A stretch of DNA of 47,532 nt from a virus. Positions 14,410 to 21,858 of the stretch are shown here, piece by piece. The stretch is taken from IMG/VR virus record IMGVR_UViG_3300037264_001527, positions 1 to 47,532 of that record; one strand, given 5' to 3'. The position numbers and the translations under genes were made by a program. Position 1 is the stretch's first letter, and every line of letters begins with the position of its first letter. A model generated the notes under the pieces. It did no database searches and was not told the DNA's origin. It worked only from the letters and a program-made list of their open reading frames with translations.

Positions 14410-14634
14410 ATGAGTGACATGCTGGAGCTATCAATGCGGGCGTACCGCGCATATTCAGACAGATCCTTTGACTCCATCGCTGCCGAGATCGGGCGACACC
14501 GGCAGACAGTTTGGCAGTGGGGCCAGTTGCGCAAAGATCCGCGCGCTCCGGTAGTAGTGTTCGATCGGCACCGCCCGGAGATCATCGTCAGAGTGTACCG
14601 TACCGAGGAAACTATCTACGAGGCAGGGGCATGA
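14410..14634 (+). CDS. Small HTH protein, Cro-like position
   Basis: 74 residues. SFDSIAAEIGRHRQTVWQWG is a helix-turn-helix at residues 19-38. The gene is the first behind the rightward promoter and ends in an ATGA overlap with the methyltransferase gene. Size and place fit a Cro-like regulator of the divergent promoters, but the fold could also be a transposase-type HTH. Confidence 0.68.
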   Translation: MSDMLELSMRAYRAYSDRSFDSIAAEIGRHRQTVWQWGQLRKDPRAPVVVFDRHRPEIIVRVYRTEETIYEAGA

Positions 14635-15542
14635 GCACAGAACTGATGAGATATGACATCGCTTGTAGAGCGGTAGCTGAAGCCAACTCCATTGATGAAA
14701 TCAAGGACATCAAGGACAAAGCAGAGGCAATGCGGCTATATGCTCGGCAAGCGCAGAACAAGCAACTTGAAGCCGACGCCGGAGAGATCCGCTTTCGGGC
14801 AGAGAGGCGGTTGGGAGAAATGCTGTCGCAGAGCGAACTGGCAAAGGGTGGCAGGCCACCCAAGGAAACCCCTACCCGGAAGGAAGGGGTTTCTCCCACG
14901 TTGGCAGAGGTTGGTATCAGTTACAAGCTCTCCAGCCGGTCCAAGCAGCTTGCCGCCATTCCAGAAGAGGAATTTGAAGGTATCTTGGGTGGCTGGCGAG
15001 ATAGGGTATCGAAGGAAAACGAACGGGTATCAAGTGATTTGTTGAAGGCTGCCGATAATCACCGGGCAATGGGTACTGGCGAGAATGAGTGGTACACGCC
15101 CATAGAATATATCGAGGCGGCCCGTGAGGTAATGGGTGAAATTGATCTCGATCCGGCCACGTCAGAACAGGCTCAAAGTGGCATCCAGGCAACCCAGTAT
15201 TACACCGAGGGCGGACTTTACCGGCCATGGATCGGTAGGGTATGGCTCAATCCTCCGTACTCCCAGCCAGCAATTTCGGATTTTGTGGCGCGTTTGGTTT
15301 CCCACGTAAAGGATGGATTGGTTGAAGAGGCCATTCTCCTCACGCATAACTACACCGACACGAAATGGTTTCACCTTGCGGAATCGGCTGCAGAAAAGAT
15401 TTGCTTCACCCGTGGTAGGATTGCTTTCTTGTCTCCTGCTGGCGTCCCTGCGGCACCAACACAAGGGCAAGCGTTTTTCTATTATGGCTCAGATGGCATG
15501 AAGTTCAAGAAGGTGTTTGTTCAATTCGGGTTCGTTCGATGA
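14631..15542 (+). CDS. Phage DNA N6-adenine methyltransferase (Dam-type)
   Basis: 303 residues. The N-terminal 90 residues are helical (IDEIKDIKDKAEAMRLYARQ, EIRFRAERRLGEML), a known companion of this enzyme. The catalytic part holds WYTPIEYIEAAREVMGEIDL, DPATS and WLNPPYSQ, where NPPY is the motif for adenine-N6 transfer, and GRIAFLSPAG near the end. The family is the phage Dam type, methylating adenine in short sites. It may protect the phage from host restriction or control packaging. Confidence 0.93.
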   Translation: MSTELMRYDIACRAVAEANSIDEIKDIKDKAEAMRLYARQAQNKQLEADAGEIRFRAERRLGEMLSQSELAKGGRPPKETPTRKEGVSPTLAEVGISYKLSSRSKQLAAIPEEEFEGILGGWRDRVSKENERVSSDLLKAADNHRAMGTGENEWYTPIEYIEAAREVMGEIDLDPATSEQAQSGIQATQYYTEGGLYRPWIGRVWLNPPYSQPAISDFVARLVSHVKDGLVEEAILLTHNYTDTKWFHLAESAAEKICFTRGRIAFLSPAGVPAAPTQGQAFFYYGSDGMKFKKVFVQFGFVR

Positions 15543-16057
15543 GCTTTGCCGAAACGCTGAAAAGCGGGCTGATCGGTGAGTCAGAGATTGCCAATTGGCT
15601 CATTCGGAAGGGATATGCAGTGCTGCCGGTTTATGAAACAGAACAGGCGTTTAAGGGGCCTCGGTTATTCAGTCCTGGCGGACAGCTAATAGCTCCAGAT
15701 ATGTTTGTGTTCAAGGCTGGGCGTGCTCGTTGGATCGAAGCCAAAACCAAATCTGCATTCACCTGGCACCGCATAACGCGCAGATGGACGACGGGAATTG
15801 ACATTCACCATTATGAGCATTATCTAGCAATCATGAAATTATCAGACATGCCGATCTATTTGATGTTCTTACACCGTCATGGGTTGGCGGCCAAAGATTC
15901 GCCTGACGGGTGTCCATCTGGATTGTTCGGCGGCGAGCTCGGCTACTTGGAGCAGCATGAGAATCACCGAAGTCCCAATTATGGGAAGCTCGGAATGGTG
16001 TACTGGGCGCATGGAGTACTATCACGGTATGCCACAATTGAGGAGATCGAAGCATGA
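15539..16057 (+). CDS. PD-(D/E)XK-type nuclease, putative
   Basis: 172 residues. GESEIANWLIRKGYAVLPV is the leading helix, followed by APDMFVFKAGRARWIEAKTK, giving D...E-A-K as metal site, and then a region binding DNA (HRITRRWTTGIDIHHYEHYL). The plan is that of Hjc-like or RecB-like phage nucleases. It overlaps the methyltransferase gene by four bases, and a second methyltransferase follows three small genes later. Confidence 0.75.
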   Translation: MSFAETLKSGLIGESEIANWLIRKGYAVLPVYETEQAFKGPRLFSPGGQLIAPDMFVFKAGRARWIEAKTKSAFTWHRITRRWTTGIDIHHYEHYLAIMKLSDMPIYLMFLHRHGLAAKDSPDGCPSGLFGGELGYLEQHENHRSPNYGKLGMVYWAHGVLSRYATIEEIEA

Positions 16058-16263
16058 TCACCGACAGCAAGATCACGGCCATGCTCCAGAGCCTCGACCG
16101 CGGCATCCCACCATCAGTATTAGCGAGGAAATACCATGTCCCAGAGCAAAAAGTATGGGATCTCAAGATCAGCCGGGAATGGCCGAAGCCGCGAGCAAAG
16201 CGACTTACCACTCGCGACTACACCGTCGCTGGGCTCCGCGAGGACCCGTTCCGTGCTGATTGA
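16054..16263 (+). CDS. Small HTH protein
   Basis: 69 residues. GIPPSVLARKYHVPEQKVWD fits a helix-turn-helix at residues 17-36. A basic tail follows. ATGA overlap with the nuclease gene. It may regulate or target the neighbouring nuclease or methyltransferase. Confidence 0.6.
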   Translation: MITDSKITAMLQSLDRGIPPSVLARKYHVPEQKVWDLKISREWPKPRAKRLTTRDYTVAGLREDPFRAD

Positions 16264-16366
16264 GTGCGGCGAGTGTCGGCATAATCTGCTGGGCGTGTGC
16301 CAGCTCTATCCCGCGTACCCGATCAAGATATCGCGGGGGATTGTTTGCGAGTGGGGGGAGAGATAA
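16253..16366 (+). CDS. Small four-Cys protein
   Basis: 37 residues from GTG 16253. CGECRHNLLGVC and CEWGE provide four Cys for one zinc. The stop overlaps the next ATG (TAATG). A longer in-frame reading from 16136 has no ribosome site and overlaps the HTH gene fully, so the GTG start behind GAGGA is preferred. Confidence 0.55.
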   Translation: MLIECGECRHNLLGVCQLYPAYPIKISRGIVCEWGER

Positions 16367-17463
16367 TGGCAGGTAAGATAATCACCGGAGACTGCCGCGA
16401 CGTGCTGCCGACCCTACCGGACGAGTCGGTGCATTGCGTGGTCACGAGCCCGCCATATTGGGGCCTGCGCGACTACGGCGTCGAAGGCCAGCTCGGGTTA
16501 GAAGCTACTCCGCAGGAGTTCGTCGATACGATGGTTGCTATATTCCGCGAAGTGCGCCGGGTGCTACGCGATGATGGAACGCTGTGGCTGAACCTTGGTG
16601 ATTCGTACTCGCAATCTGGGCGGGGCGGCGATAAAGCTGATTCCCTGCACCAAAAACAGGCCACAAACGCAGGGAGCGCCACCGTGGGGCGCGGGAGCAA
16701 GCTCCATGCCGGTCTGCATGAGGCAGCGCGCCATGCGGGCGCTGTAAGCCGGGCGTGGTCAGGGAAAGCCCCTGAAGGGCTGAAGCCGAAAGACCTCGTA
16801 GGCATCCCCTGGCGCGTCGCCTTCGCTCTGCAAGCCGATGGATGGTATCTTCGCCAGGACATCATTTGGAGCAAGCCCAATCCGATGCCTGAGTCAGTGC
16901 GCGACCGCTGCACCAAGGCGCATGAATACATTTTTCTGCTGTCGAAGTCGGAGCGGTATTACTTCGACGCTGCAGCTATAGCGGAGCCGTGCGTAACGGG
17001 AGACAACAGATCCTCCTACACCGACCCGCGCGACGAGGCCACAAAGCCGAATTTAGGCAAGGGGCCTCGCAAGCAACGCAAGCCTTCCGGCTGGGTTACC
17101 GGCGTAGGAGCGCACGGCACGATCCACAGGGACGGACGCGCGCAGGAAATTGAACACACCGAGACGGATGGCACTACGCGCAACAAACGTAGCGTCTGGA
17201 CAGTCTCGACGAAGCCATTCAAGGGATCCCACTTTGCCACCTTCCCGCCTGCGCTTATCGAGCCATGCATTCTCGCAGGGAGCAAGCCAGGCGACGTGGT
17301 ATTAGATCCATTCGGCGGCAGCGGCACCACAGGCCAGGTTGCTGAGAATTTGGGGCGCAAGTGGTTGCTTATCGAGCTAAATCCTGAATATGCCGATTTG
17401 TGCAAAGCCCGCACCAGCCAGACCGGATTGGTGTTTATGCATATGAGTGATGATTTTCCATGA
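16366..17463 (+). CDS. Site-specific DNA methyltransferase, beta class (m4C or m6A)
   Basis: 365 residues. Motif IV TSPPYWGLRDYG lies at about residues 27-38 and motif I DPFGGSGTTG near residue 305, the order of beta-class enzymes. TSPPYW is frequent in N4-cytosine enzymes but also in N6-adenine ones. The target recognition region lies between (about 100-270). Start overlaps the four-Cys gene by one base. This is the second methyltransferase of the cluster and probably modifies the phage DNA against restriction. Confidence 0.93.
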   Translation: MAGKIITGDCRDVLPTLPDESVHCVVTSPPYWGLRDYGVEGQLGLEATPQEFVDTMVAIFREVRRVLRDDGTLWLNLGDSYSQSGRGGDKADSLHQKQATNAGSATVGRGSKLHAGLHEAARHAGAVSRAWSGKAPEGLKPKDLVGIPWRVAFALQADGWYLRQDIIWSKPNPMPESVRDRCTKAHEYIFLLSKSERYYFDAAAIAEPCVTGDNRSSYTDPRDEATKPNLGKGPRKQRKPSGWVTGVGAHGTIHRDGRAQEIEHTETDGTTRNKRSVWTVSTKPFKGSHFATFPPALIEPCILAGSKPGDVVLDPFGGSGTTGQVAENLGRKWLLIELNPEYADLCKARTSQTGLVFMHMSDDFP

Positions 17464-17735
17464 CCGACCTCTTCCCCGACATCCCCGGCGGCCCTCTCTC
17501 AAAGAGCAAGGTGACGCCCCGCGGCTACGCTGCAATGCCTGGTACTGGACCGGACGGAGAGACGTGCCGGAGCTGCGTGCATTGCGTGAGAGTCGGCAAG
17601 GGACGGCAATATGCCAAGTGCGATTTGATGCGGCACAACTGGACGCACGGCCCTGGGACAGACATTCGCGCGCGCAGTCCGGCGTGCTCGATGTGGGAGT
17701 TGGTGGATCCACAGGAGGACAAGCTGCCATGGTGA
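17460..17735 (+). CDS. Small zinc-binding phage protein
   Basis: 91 residues. TCRSCVHCVRVGKGRQYAKC gives a CxxCxxC...C knuckle, then HGPGTDIRARSPACSMWE, a combination repeated in many phages beside methyltransferase genes. It overlaps the methyltransferase stop by four bases and ends the first part of the rightward operon. Confidence 0.72.
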   Translation: MTDLFPDIPGGPLSKSKVTPRGYAAMPGTGPDGETCRSCVHCVRVGKGRQYAKCDLMRHNWTHGPGTDIRARSPACSMWELVDPQEDKLPW

Positions 17736-18125
17736 CCGTAACGAGAAAAGCCCCGACTTTCGCCAGGGCTTCCCAAGACCACCGGGAGGTGGTAGTATCT
17801 TGTCTGCAAGAACAAAGATGTGGTGAACTGTATCACACTCGTAATACAGCCGCAATACCTCCCCTCTTTGTTCTGGCCGTCCGATACGCGATAGTTGATT
17901 GCCTGCGGTGGCAGAATATCAAGAAAGCCGTGACATTGGTGGCTGCTTCGAGCGGCAGCAGCAAAGTGACCAGATGCGCTTTGCAGAAAACAGGGCTATG
18001 TGGCAGGAATAAGAGCGGGCTGGCATCCTTAACTGCTCCTGATAGTTCACCAATGCCGACCACTGGAAAGTTTCCTATAGCCTATAGAGCCACCCCCGCT
18101 CAAACGACAACTGTGGAGGGACAAA
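17736..18125 (+). other. 390-base leader region without a convincing gene
   Basis: A frame stays open across most of this stretch, but it is a continuation of another reading frame without a start or ribosome site. The stretch is dominated by hairpins in its first 140 bases and a tandem CCTATAG repeat at 18074-18087. GGAGGG lies just before the ATG at 18126. It looks like a regulatory leader. Confidence 0.5.
17748..17874 (+). ncRNA. Candidate structured RNA in the leader
   Basis: Four nested or adjacent stems are visible: AAGCCC/GGGCTT (17748-17753 with 17766-17771), ACCACC/GGTGGT with a GGGA loop (17778-17793), TCTTG/CAAGA with a TCTG loop (17798-17811), and a 10-bp perfect stem AGAACAAAGA/TCTTTGTTCT (17809-17818 with 17865-17874). 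The last encloses an inner stem CTGTAT/ATACAG (17828-17833 with 17844-17849). Layout before a small gene recalls the C4-type antisense RNA regions of P1, P7 and P4, which I cannot confirm by eye. Confidence 0.45.
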
Positions 18126-18296
18126 ATGAAACAGACGTTAACGCTAGTTAGCCCAAGCGCCTTTGATAAGATGAGCGAGCAGGAAAAACGGTTTTATGTT
18201 GTTGGCCTTGAGACCCACATCAAGGATCTGCTGTTTGATGTATCACAATTGGAACAGGAGTTGGAGTTGGTGTGTAGGAGGTTGAGCAGTGAGTGA
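18126..18296 (+). CDS. Small helical protein behind the structured leader
   Basis: 56 residues. The ATG follows GTGGAGGGACAAA, a strong ribosome site. The C-terminal half is a coiled coil (IKDLLFDVSQLEQELELVC). Because a structured RNA precedes it, this gene is a candidate for translational control. Function unknown. Confidence 0.65.
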   Translation: MKQTLTLVSPSAFDKMSEQEKRFYVVGLETHIKDLLFDVSQLEQELELVCRRLSSE

Positions 18297-18588
18297 AAAA
18301 ACGGCGACGGGGAATTTGCTAGTGCCGGACTTGATCGAAGCGGGCGTCAGATTGTTACGTGAGTCTGATCCGTCGATACTGAAGCGGTTGTCGTTTCATC
18401 ACATCGACTTGCTGACAAGGCCGATGCGCGATAGGGTGACGGAACTGGAACAGGAGAAATCTCTGGCCATTCAAACGATTGTAAATACAGTTGGAGGGGA
18501 GAGCTTCAACGGCGAACCAACCAACGAATTGAACTATCTTCAGCGATTACGGATTTTGGTGAAAATGGAAATGAATTCAAGACGATGA
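18289..18588 (+). CDS. Hypothetical rightward-operon protein
   Basis: 99 residues from GTG 18289, overlapping the previous gene by eight bases. The first half is helical (LVPDLIEAGVRLLRESDPSI). A heptad-rich stretch VTELEQEKSLAIQTIVNTVG follows. Not recognised. Confidence 0.6.
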   Translation: MSEKTATGNLLVPDLIEAGVRLLRESDPSILKRLSFHHIDLLTRPMRDRVTELEQEKSLAIQTIVNTVGGESFNGEPTNELNYLQRLRILVKMEMNSRR

Positions 18589-18827
18589 ATAGCCCAAAGA
18601 TCCTATACATCGAGTGGGAGGATCACAGCTCTTCCCACGACTCTAGCTGGAAGCCGCCAGAGAGTTTCGACACAGACTCCGTTCTGTGTGTGTCGGTGGG
18701 CCGCGTTGTAGCAGAGGATGCTAACGCAATTACCCTCTGCGGCACATGGAGTCCCGGATACGGACATGGCGATCAGACGATCCTGAAGCGGTGTATCAAA
18801 AAGCGGCGGGTGCTGCGGTCCACATAA
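18585..18827 (+). CDS. Hypothetical protein, possibly beta-rich
   Basis: 80 residues. The pattern ILYIEWEDHSSSHDSSWKPP and VLCVSVGRVVAEDANAITLC looks like a small beta barrel of a kind seen in other phages. ATGA-type overlap with the upstream stop. Confidence 0.6.
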   Translation: MNSPKILYIEWEDHSSSHDSSWKPPESFDTDSVLCVSVGRVVAEDANAITLCGTWSPGYGHGDQTILKRCIKKRRVLRST

Positions 18828-18849
18828 TCCCAACACGAGGAGATTAGAC

Positions 18850-19173
18850 ATATCTGAACCACAATGTCTTTCTGGATCATCCAAACACCCGCAATGTGCT
18901 GCACATAGATTGCGGGAGGAAATCAACGAATTGAACCGCATTCTCGAAGATATAGAGGCGGCAAACTTTGAGTTTGCTTCCCAGGCGGACGATATGAGAC
19001 TAGTTATTGCTAAGTTGCGTGGTTTGCTCCAAGTTTCTGCCTGTCCGGCAGACTGCGACAATGGGAGTATTCCGATAGGAGGACCGGACCCAGACGGAAT
19101 ATGGGATGCAGTCCAATGCCAGTTTTGTCATGAGCGCGGGCAATTACTGGCACAGGCGGGGTCGCAGGCATGA
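18850..19173 (+). CDS. Coiled-coil protein with Cys-rich tail; start codon appears as ATA
   Basis: 107 residues if read from ATA at 18850. GAGGAG lies eight bases before it at the right distance, and no ATG occurs in frame before codon 46. A single G for A would restore ATG followed by SEPQCLSG. TTG 18910 is the only ordinary start in the N-terminal half, but it lacks spacing to a ribosome site. The tail CPADCDNGSIPIGG...CQFCHER is a zinc-like module shared with the next gene. Confidence 0.55.
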   Translation: MSEPQCLSGSSKHPQCAAHRLREEINELNRILEDIEAANFEFASQADDMRLVIAKLRGLLQVSACPADCDNGSIPIGGPDPDGIWDAVQCQFCHERGQLLAQAGSQA

Positions 19174-19691
19174 CTATTGAACTGCACGACAGAGCTAACG
19201 CTCTCATTGACATCTATGGCGGGCTGCGACCGGCAGCGCGCGTGCTGAAGATGGAGCATACATATTTGCTGCGATTGGCAACCAGACAAAAGAAAAACCC
19301 GTCCGCGCTTACGCTGAGCAAGCTAGGAATAAAGAAGGTTGTCATGTATATCATCGCGGACGAGAGGATAGCGGACGACAAAGAGGTGATCTCTCGTATG
19401 GCGAGCGAGATGAAAGAGCTGAGAGAAAAGAAGTCCGCAGTTCACATTTCCCTCGAAGTCGCTCAACAGGAGATTTCTGCAAACAGGCTGTACATAAGCA
19501 ATGTGACCAATGAAAACCTGAAGGTGCGAGAGGAAAATGACGCCTTTGCTAGGATGCTCAAGCAGGCTGATTGTCCGTTGGGATGCACGAATGGATCGTT
19601 TGCCAAAATGACGACCGACGGATGGGATGAAGCGCCCTGTGGTTTCTGCTGTGAGAGGACCATATTACTAGGGCTCGATGATGAGCGTTAG
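19170..19691 (+). CDS. HTH-coiled coil protein with Cys-rich tail
   Basis: 173 residues. IYGGLRPAARVLKMEHTYLL is a helix-turn-helix near residues 15-34, followed by a long coil (about 60-125, MKELREKKSAVHISLEVAQQ). The tail CPLGCTNGSFAKM...CGFCCER matches the tail of the preceding gene. A DNA-binding role is likely. ATGA overlap with the previous gene. Confidence 0.68.
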   Translation: MTIELHDRANALIDIYGGLRPAARVLKMEHTYLLRLATRQKKNPSALTLSKLGIKKVVMYIIADERIADDKEVISRMASEMKELREKKSAVHISLEVAQQEISANRLYISNVTNENLKVREENDAFARMLKQADCPLGCTNGSFAKMTTDGWDEAPCGFCCERTILLGLDDER

Positions 19692-19851
19692 CTATCGGGC
19701 GAAGCCTTGGCTTGAAGTAGGGAAAGCGACAGACGAAAAGGGTGTGTATTTCGGAGAATGCCTTGTGTGCGACGTGTTCAAGTGCTTTCTGATTAGGAGA
19801 ACATTAGCGCGATTCATCCGGGAGCACAGGAAATGCGGGTTGTCAACATAA
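19681..19851 (+). CDS. Small C2HC-finger protein
   Basis: 56 residues, starting inside the end of the preceding gene. ECLVCDVFKCFLIRRTLARF then IREHRKC has the C-x2-C...H-x3-C spacing of a small zinc finger. It fills the space before the next gene exactly, supporting translation. Confidence 0.58.
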   Translation: MSVSYRAKPWLEVGKATDEKGVYFGECLVCDVFKCFLIRRTLARFIREHRKCGLST

Positions 19852-19867
19852 CGTTGAGGTATACATC

Positions 19868-20059
19868 ATGAGTTTCCATTTTGAGTTCGTTTCATCAGTT
19901 CCGGACGCAAGAAAGATCGTTGAACAAGAATACGCTCCGCTCGAAGTTAAACTCTTTTTAAGACAGGCGTTGAGCGGATGCAAGATGGAAGATTTTGTGC
20001 AGGTTAAAGCCAGCGGGCACCTGTGCGTCGAGGTTGTTTGTGTCGTTGAAGAACTATGA
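19868..20059 (+). CDS. Hypothetical small protein
   Basis: 63 residues: FHFEFVSSVPDARKIVEQEY and VKASGHLCVEVVCVVEEL suggest an alpha/beta fold. TTGAGG lies 9-14 bases before the ATG. Unknown function. Confidence 0.55.
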   Translation: MSFHFEFVSSVPDARKIVEQEYAPLEVKLFLRQALSGCKMEDFVQVKASGHLCVEVVCVVEEL

Positions 20060-20143
20060 AGATTTGAGCAAAGTGCATATGCGTCTCATCTTGGCGAGGA
20101 CAGAACAGGGGCGCGACACGAAAGACTGCACAGGTTTTTGACT

Positions 20144-20542
20144 ATGAGTGATCTTGATCTCTGGTTGAATGCTTCGATTGAAGGCGTAGATCCTGAGTTG
20201 TGGAAAGCCTACGTCCTCGATGTCAGGAAGAAGAAAAAGTACACGTTGACGCAAAGGGCGCTGGACATGTTCGAGAACAAGGCTGGGCATCTGCGGGACG
20301 TTGGCTACGATCTGCAATTGTGCCTGCAGGCGAGCTACGACGCGGGCTGGGCATCGATCTTCCCGAAGGGCGAGCCGAAGGTCAAGGCGCTGTCAGCGAA
20401 GGGCTACGGGCCGCTTCTGGATAACCTGGTTGAAGCCAAGCGGCTACCGCAACCGGCGAGTCAGGAGGAAAGGCAAGTTAGGGCACAGGAGGCGCGTCTA
20501 GTGGCGCGTCGTCATTTGGATCAGATGATGGGCAGGAGGTGA
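20144..20542 (+). CDS. Protein resembling the C-terminus of phage replication initiators
   Basis: 132 residues from ATG 20144. The stretch LDVRKKKKYTLTQRALDMFE, then YDLQLCLQASYDAGWASIFP, follows the order RKK...T-x-R-A...L-x-x-S...GW...P known from the C-terminal part of many phage DnaT/O-like replication proteins. The N-terminal DNA-binding part of those proteins is missing, so it may act as helicase-loader fragment. The assignment is tentative. Confidence 0.5.
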   Translation: MSDLDLWLNASIEGVDPELWKAYVLDVRKKKKYTLTQRALDMFENKAGHLRDVGYDLQLCLQASYDAGWASIFPKGEPKVKALSAKGYGPLLDNLVEAKRLPQPASQEERQVRAQEARLVARRHLDQMMGRR

Positions 20543-20546
20543 AGAT

Positions 20547-20753
20547 ATGAGCATGGGATATGTGACTGTGGAGGCGTATCGTGAACTGGAGAAGGAGATC
20601 GCCGCGCTGAAGGAGCAAAAGGAAGTGCAGGATGCCACAGCCAGACGGCGTGACGATCTGGAGGCAGAGATAGTCAAGTTGAAGCTGGAGATTGCATACA
20701 ACTTGGAACCTGGGCGTGGATGGATGGAAGTGCCGGAAGGGTGGGAGGAATGA
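20547..20753 (+). CDS. Small coiled-coil protein
   Basis: 68 residues. YRELEKEIAALKEQKEVQDA through DDLEAEIVKLKLEI is one continuous coiled coil, followed by WMEVPEGWEE. GGAGGTGAAGATATG leads it in. It overlaps the next gene by ATGA. Confidence 0.62.
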   Translation: MSMGYVTVEAYRELEKEIAALKEQKEVQDATARRRDDLEAEIVKLKLEIAYNLEPGRGWMEVPEGWEE

Positions 20754-20878
20754 GCGACGAGCTGAAGGCTGCGCTCGTAGACGCCCACCGAAAGGCTTGC
20801 TCTTACGATAATTGCAGATTTCATGACGACGATGGGCCAGAACATATGGCGGCCTTCGGGCTTAGGGGCAGGAGGTGA
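20750..20878 (+). CDS. Tiny Cys/His protein
   Basis: 42 residues: CSYDNCRFHDDDGPEH could bind zinc. GGGAGGA precedes the ATG and the overlap with the previous stop is ATGA. Unknown function. Confidence 0.52.
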   Translation: MSDELKAALVDAHRKACSYDNCRFHDDDGPEHMAAFGLRGRR

Positions 20879-20882
20879 CGAG

Positions 20883-21080
20883 ATGACTCCAGCATCCGAT
20901 TATATGCAGGTCGTTATACGTCGTGCTGCGATGATTGCAACGAGCAAGGCTATGAACGGGCATCCACTATCCGGTATTACATGGATTCCCCCGCAGAGCG
21001 CAACAGAAGACCCTATGGGAATGTTTGTCCTTCAGGAACACGAGGGATTAACTGCATCAGAAACGCCACCTTGGGAGTGA
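20883..21080 (+). CDS. Hypothetical small protein
   Basis: 65 residues from ATG 20883, behind GGAGGTGACGAG. YMQVVIRRAAMIATSKAMNG is helical. The rest is Pro/Gly-rich. Not recognised. Confidence 0.55.
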   Translation: MTPASDYMQVVIRRAAMIATSKAMNGHPLSGITWIPPQSATEDPMGMFVLQEHEGLTASETPPWE

Positions 21081-21084
21081 AGAG

Positions 21085-21267
21085 ATGAGTTACGATGAAG
21101 CAATTGCTTGGTTACAAGGGGCTAGGTCCATGACAAATACCATCCCTATGGACCCGCATAAAACGTGGCAGGTCAGGATAGCACAGGCGGATGCTGCGAT
21201 GATGCTACAAGCCTACTTGATCGCTCGAGCGTATCAAGAAGAGCTGGTGGGGCAAGAGGTGAAGTGA
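21085..21267 (+). CDS. Hypothetical small helical protein
   Basis: 60 residues, helical, with several Ala and Met (QVRIAQADAAMMLQAYLIAR). GAAGAG upstream, and a one-base overlap with the next start (TGATG). Confidence 0.55.
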   Translation: MSYDEAIAWLQGARSMTNTIPMDPHKTWQVRIAQADAAMMLQAYLIARAYQEELVGQEVK

Positions 21268-21542
21268 TGGCCGGGATAGACAAAATATACGGAACCCGTG
21301 CAGACTATATTGAATTCGAGGAGTGGTGTCAGCACCATTGTAAGGCGGCTTTGAAATACTTCTACCCTATGCCCCCAGACGATGGGGATCCCTACTGCAT
21401 TACCAATTTTCCAGAATACATAGATCGTAGAATGTGGAGATTCTGCCCCTTGGACTTTGTGAGGGATCGGATCAAAGAGCAATACGGCGATTCCAGACCT
21501 AAGTGGAAACCGTATACCGGTTCCAGATCTGCCGGCGCCTGA
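21267..21542 (+). CDS. Hypothetical aromatic-rich protein, last of the rightward operon
   Basis: 91 residues from ATG 21267, behind GGGGCAAGAGGTGAAGTG. YIEFEEWCQHHCKAALKYFY gives Cys/His that might bind metal. It is the last gene before the convergent minus-strand genes. The following 140 bases to 21681 show no clear terminator. Confidence 0.55.
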   Translation: MAGIDKIYGTRADYIEFEEWCQHHCKAALKYFYPMPPDDGDPYCITNFPEYIDRRMWRFCPLDFVRDRIKEQYGDSRPKWKPYTGSRSAGA

Positions 21543-21681
21543 GTTGGTCCTGGCGGAGTGCGACGAGCTTTGACGATCAGCTATCCCCTGAGATACGCTT
21601 TAGCCCGGGCCTCGCTCCCAAACCGTCTCAGAGCGTACTCTAAAACGGTCTGGTCGCTGGCTGACTTGGTGGGGATATCCA

Positions 21682-21858
21682 CTACGGAAGCCGCTTAGGA
21701 GCGCCAGGCGGCAGAGCCTGGAAGCCAGCCTTCTTTCGCTCTTGTGCCGCATATTGCAGAATCTCGTCTTTGATCTTCGGCGGGGCCCAGGTGTTGACGT
21801 TGACGAACCCCAACCTGCGGTAGTGCTCAAGTAACCTCTTCTGTGCTTCAACGGTCAT
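21682..21858 (-). CDS. Hypothetical small basic protein
   Basis: 58 residues: [20 protein letters not shown] followed by KIKDEILQYAAQERKKAGFQ. The start overlaps the upstream stop (ATGA at 21855-21858). It is the last gene of the leftward cluster from 24.2 kb. Confidence 0.58.
   Translation of the reverse strand: MTVEAQKRLLEHYRRLGFVNVNTWAPPKIKDEILQYAAQERKKAGFQALPPGAPKRLP

Noticed and set aside
17748-17775. A rho-independent terminator formed by AAGCCC/GGGCTT.
   Set aside because: On the plus strand no T run follows. On the minus strand four T follow, but no gene is transcribed in that direction there.
17833-18063. A 76-codon minus-strand frame in the structured leader.
   Set aside because: It opposes the operon, has no ribosome site and overlies the hairpin region.
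18603-19061. A long minus-strand frame of 152 codons.
   Set aside because: It lies opposite two better supported plus-strand genes, and its content is rich in Ser/Cys without a domain.
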